Shown piece by piece: positions 61,829 to 64,000 of a stretch of 64,000 bases of DNA; position 1 is the first letter of the stretch; every line of letters starts with the position of its first letter. Below the pieces are notes generated by a model that saw nothing but the letters and a program-made list of their open reading frames with translations, did no database searches and was not told the origin of the DNA. Source of the stretch: Streptomyces sannanensis (lineage in GTDB: Bacteria; Actinomycetota; Actinomycetes; Streptomycetales; Streptomycetaceae); contig NZ_BAAAYL010000001.1 in the NCBI RefSeq assembly GCF_039536205.1, forward strand, positions 5,270,001-5,334,000. The letters run 5' to 3'. Position numbers and translations under genes: made by a program.

Positions 61829-62995
61829 GTGCCCAAGAGACACCCCCTGGACGCCGTCATCGTCGGTGCCGGCGTCGTCGGAGCCGCCTGCGCGTACTAC
61901 GCGAGCCGCTCCGGCCTCTCCGTCGCCGTCGTCGACCGCGGTCCCGTCGCGGGCGGCACCACCGGCGCGGGGGAAGGCAATCTGCTCGTCTCCGACAAGG
62001 AAGCGGGCCCTGAGCTCGACCTCGCGCTGATGTCCACCCGACTCTGGCGCGAACTGCGCTCGGCCCTCCCGCCGGAGACCGAGTACGAGCCCAAGGGCGG
62101 CCTCGTCGTGGCGCCCGACGAGGCCACCCTGTCCGCCCTGCGCACCTTTGCCGAAGGCCAGCGCGGGGCGGGCGTCGAGGCCCACGAGGTCGCCGCGGAC
62201 CGGCTCCACGACCTCGAACCGCATCTGGCCCCCGGCCTCGCCGGGGCCCTCCACTACCCCCAGGACGCCCAGGTCCAGCCCGCCCGGGCCGCCGCCGAAC
62301 TGCTGCGCGCGGCCGGCCGCCACGGTGCCCGGCTGTACCTCGGCGAAGAGGTCACCGAGGTCCTGACCGGCCCGGACGGCGCCGTCCGCGGCGTACGCAC
62401 CTCGCGCGGCGAACTCCTCGCCCCGGCCGTCGTCAACGCCGCCGGCACCTGGGGCGGACAGCTCGCCGGTCTCGCCGGCACACACCTGCCGGTACTGCCC
62501 CGCCGCGGCTTCGTCCTCGTCACCGAACCGCTGCCGCGGGTCGTCCGCCACAAGGTGTACGCCGCGGACTACATCGCCGACGTCGCCAGCGGCTCCGCCG
62601 CCCTGCAGTCCTCCGCCGTCGTCGAGGGAACCCCCTCGGGGCCCGTGCTCATCGGCGCCACCCGTGAACGCGTCGGCTTCGACCGGACCCTGTCCACCGA
62701 GGCACTGCGCCGCCTCGCCGCCCAGGCCGCCGACCTCTTCCCGGTCCTCGCGGACGTCCATGCGATGCGCGTCTACCACGGCTTCCGCCCCTATTTCCCC
62801 GACCACCTCCCGGCGATCGGCCCCGACCCGCGGGTGCCCGGCCTCCACCACGCCTGCGGTCACGAGGGAGCCGGCATCGGCCTGGCCCCGGCCACCGGGC
62901 TGCTCATCGCCTCCGTACTGCGCGGAGAGAGACCCGACCTGGACCTGACCCCGTTCCGCCCCGAACGCTTCGACCGCCAAGGAGCCGACCGATGA
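61829..62995 (+). CDS. FAD-dependent amine/imino-acid dehydrogenase subunit (DadA/LhpB-like)
   Basis: 388-residue flavoprotein of the D-amino-acid dehydrogenase/glycine oxidase fold: AVIVGAGVVGAACAYYASRS at the N-terminus, VNAAGTWGGQLAGLAG, and HACGHEGAGIGLAPATGLL near the end. With the following [2Fe-2S] protein and second flavoprotein it matches the hetero-oligomeric D-hydroxyproline dehydrogenase (or hydrogen-cyanide-synthase-like) type, where this subunit oxidises the amino acid. GTG 61829; stop overlaps next gene (ATGA). Confidence 0.87.
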   Translation: MPKRHPLDAVIVGAGVVGAACAYYASRSGLSVAVVDRGPVAGGTTGAGEGNLLVSDKEAGPELDLALMSTRLWRELRSALPPETEYEPKGGLVVAPDEATLSALRTFAEGQRGAGVEAHEVAADRLHDLEPHLAPGLAGALHYPQDAQVQPARAAAELLRAAGRHGARLYLGEEVTEVLTGPDGAVRGVRTSRGELLAPAVVNAAGTWGGQLAGLAGTHLPVLPRRGFVLVTEPLPRVVRHKVYAADYIADVASGSAALQSSAVVEGTPSGPVLIGATRERVGFDRTLSTEALRRLAAQAADLFPVLADVHAMRVYHGFRPYFPDHLPAIGPDPRVPGLHHACGHEGAGIGLAPATGLLIASVLRGERPDLDLTPFRPERFDRQGADR

Positions 62996-63312
62996 GCCCC
63001 GACCCCTCCCCGCAGGCGCTCGTACGGGCAGAACCGGAGGCGTCGTTCGAGGTCACCTTCGACGGTCGTCCGCTGACCGCACTGCCCGGGCAGAGCCTTG
63101 CCGCCGCGCTCTGGGCCGCCGGCATCCTCGCCTGGCGCACCACCCGGGGCAGCGGTGCACCGCGCGGGGCGTTCTGCGGCATCGGCGCCTGCTACGACTG
63201 CCTGCTCACCGTCAACGGCCGCCCCAACCAGCGTGCCTGCCTGGTCCCCGCACGGCCCGGCGACATCCTCACCACCCAGGAGGGGACCGGCCATGCCGAC
63301 CTCGCCGTCTGA
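62992..63312 (+). CDS. (2Fe-2S)-binding subunit of the amine dehydrogenase
   Basis: 106-residue ferredoxin-like protein with the cysteine pattern FCGIGACYDCLLTVNGRPNQ RACLV, that is C-x4-C-x2-C and a fourth Cys about 12 residues later. It passes electrons between the two flavoproteins. ATG 62992 overlaps the previous stop and its own 3' end overlaps the next gene by 20 bases. Confidence 0.9.
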   Translation: MSPDPSPQALVRAEPEASFEVTFDGRPLTALPGQSLAAALWAAGILAWRTTRGSGAPRGAFCGIGACYDCLLTVNGRPNQRACLVPARPGDILTTQEGTGHADLAV

Positions 63313-64000
63313 ACCGACCGCGCCGACCGACCTCGCCGTCGTGGGCGCGGGCCCCGCAGGGCTCGCGGCCGCCGTCGCGGCGGCCGACCTGGGTTTGCGC
63401 GTCACCCTGCTCGACGCGGGGGAGCGGCCCGGCGGACAGTTCTACCGTCACCCCGCGCCCGGTCTCGGAGCCAGGCGCCCGGAAGCCCTGCACCACGGCT
63501 GGCGCGCCTTCGCCGGACGGGTGCACAGACTGCGGGATCACCAGCGGCACGGCAGGGTCACCCATCTGACGGCCCATCATGTGTGGACCGTCGTCCGCGA
63601 CCCGGACGGCTGGCGGCTGCACGCCGTCGCCGGTCCCGAGGAGACGCCCGCCACGGTCCGTGCCGCCGCGGTGCTGCTCGCCACCGGCGCGTACGAGAGG
63701 CAACTTCCCTTCCCCGGCTGGACCTTGCCCGGCGTCGTGGGCGCGGGCGGCGCGCAGGCCATGCTCAAGTCCGGCCTGGTGCTTCCCGGCAAGCGGATCG
63801 TCGTGGCCGGCAGCGGCCCGCTGCTCCCGGCCGTGGCGGGATCGCTCGCCGCCGCCGGCGCCCGGGTGCCCGCCGTCGTGGAGGCCGCCTCCTACACGGG
63901 GTACGCGCGTGAAGTCCCTTCCCTCGTACGCAACCCGGGCAAGCTCGTCGAGGGCGCCGTGCACGGAGGCGGCCTGCTGCGGCACTCCGTCCGTCTGCTG
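63293..64000 (+). CDS. NAD(P)/FAD-dependent oxidoreductase subunit of the amine dehydrogenase (3' end outside window)
   Basis: From ATG 63293 the frame is open to the window end (236 codons). It has DLAVVGAGPAGLAAAVAAAD, RPGGQFYRHPAP, the second-dinucleotide-fold start IVVAGSGPLLPAVAGSLAAA and LLATGAYERQLPFPGWTLPG, as in LhpE/HcnB-type subunits. The C-terminal part, including any extra cluster domain, is missing. Overlap with the [2Fe-2S] gene indicates one operon. Confidence 0.87.
   Translation, partial: MPTSPSEPTAPTDLAVVGAGPAGLAAAVAAADLGLRVTLLDAGERPGGQFYRHPAPGLGARRPEALHHGWRAFAGRVHRLRDHQRHGRVTHLTAHHVWTVVRDPDGWRLHAVAGPEETPATVRAAAVLLATGAYERQLPFPGWTLPGVVGAGGAQAMLKSGLVLPGKRIVVAGSGPLLPAVAGSLAAAGARVPAVVEAASYTGYAREVPSLVRNPGKLVEGAVHGGGLLRHSVRLL

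Overview
The window is high-GC, gene-dense DNA with GTG/TTG starts, ATGA/GTGA start-stop overlaps, in-frame TTA codons in a few accessory genes and family content (DUF3093, DUF3710, DUF3159, SepF-like, DUF6099) typical of Streptomyces. It looks like a piece of a Streptomyces chromosome in which core genes alternate with accessory blocks.

Region 1 (1-17.4 kb) is core metabolism plus a dense potassium block. A thioesterase, dUTPase and DUF3710 gene lead to kdpE, the response regulator, which is separated from its kinase. After an OB-fold protein and a DUF3159 membrane protein come two divergent TrkA-type gating subunits, then kdpF-A-B-C-D, then an APC-superfamily transporter that closely resembles Bacillus KimA. 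The Trk-type regulators, the Kdp pump, a KimA-like transporter and the KdpDE two-component system thus lie within about 14 kb. A TrmA-type RNA methyltransferase closes the block.

Region 2 (17.4-25.5 kb) is a graveyard island. It has an IS701-type element interrupted by a group II intron and then collapsed by deletions, an IS5-type remnant, a DUF4839 protein, an HhH protein abutting a scrambled DUF4254/P-loop/histidine-phosphatase gene, a thymidylate-kinase-like gene, a NUDIX gene, a truncated XRE gene and an IS605-type element with a broken tnpA but an intact tnpB.

Region 3 (25.5-38 kb) is the most interesting: a probable RiPP (ribosomal peptide) gene cluster. It has an S8 protease, a GAF protein, two radical SAM proteins, a haem-oxygenase-like diiron protein and an MFS exporter whose open frame runs without a stop into a 65-residue precursor peptide that has its own perfect Shine-Dalgarno. 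Beyond a strong terminator lie a large cyclase-domain/ATPase regulator, a cobalamin-type radical SAM enzyme and a 2-oxoglutarate/Fe(II) oxygenase. The precursor has no cysteine and ends in Gly-Gly-Tyr-Leu-Trp.

Region 4 (38-52.5 kb) holds an ABC-F protein with a leader peptide and attenuator-like hairpins, an ACT-domain protein, a SepF-like protein, an AAA ATPase broken by a frameshift in a C7 tract, a MazG-like hydrolase, homocysteine methyltransferase, the Hen1-Pnkp RNA-repair pair, arginine deiminase and ornithine carbamoyltransferase.

Region 5 (52.5-64 kb) is catabolic. An aryl-CoA pathway (CoA ligase, flavin monooxygenase/old-yellow-enzyme fusion, acyl-CoA dehydrogenase, enoyl-CoA hydratase, RidA deaminase, PaaX regulator) fits 2-aminobenzoate or salicylate breakdown. 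An aminopeptidase P is divergent from a three-gene flavin/[2Fe-2S] amine dehydrogenase of the D-hydroxyproline dehydrogenase type. Each flank of that divergent region carries the same palindrome, GTCACAT-N4-ATGTGAC, suggesting joint control of peptide cleavage and imino-acid oxidation.
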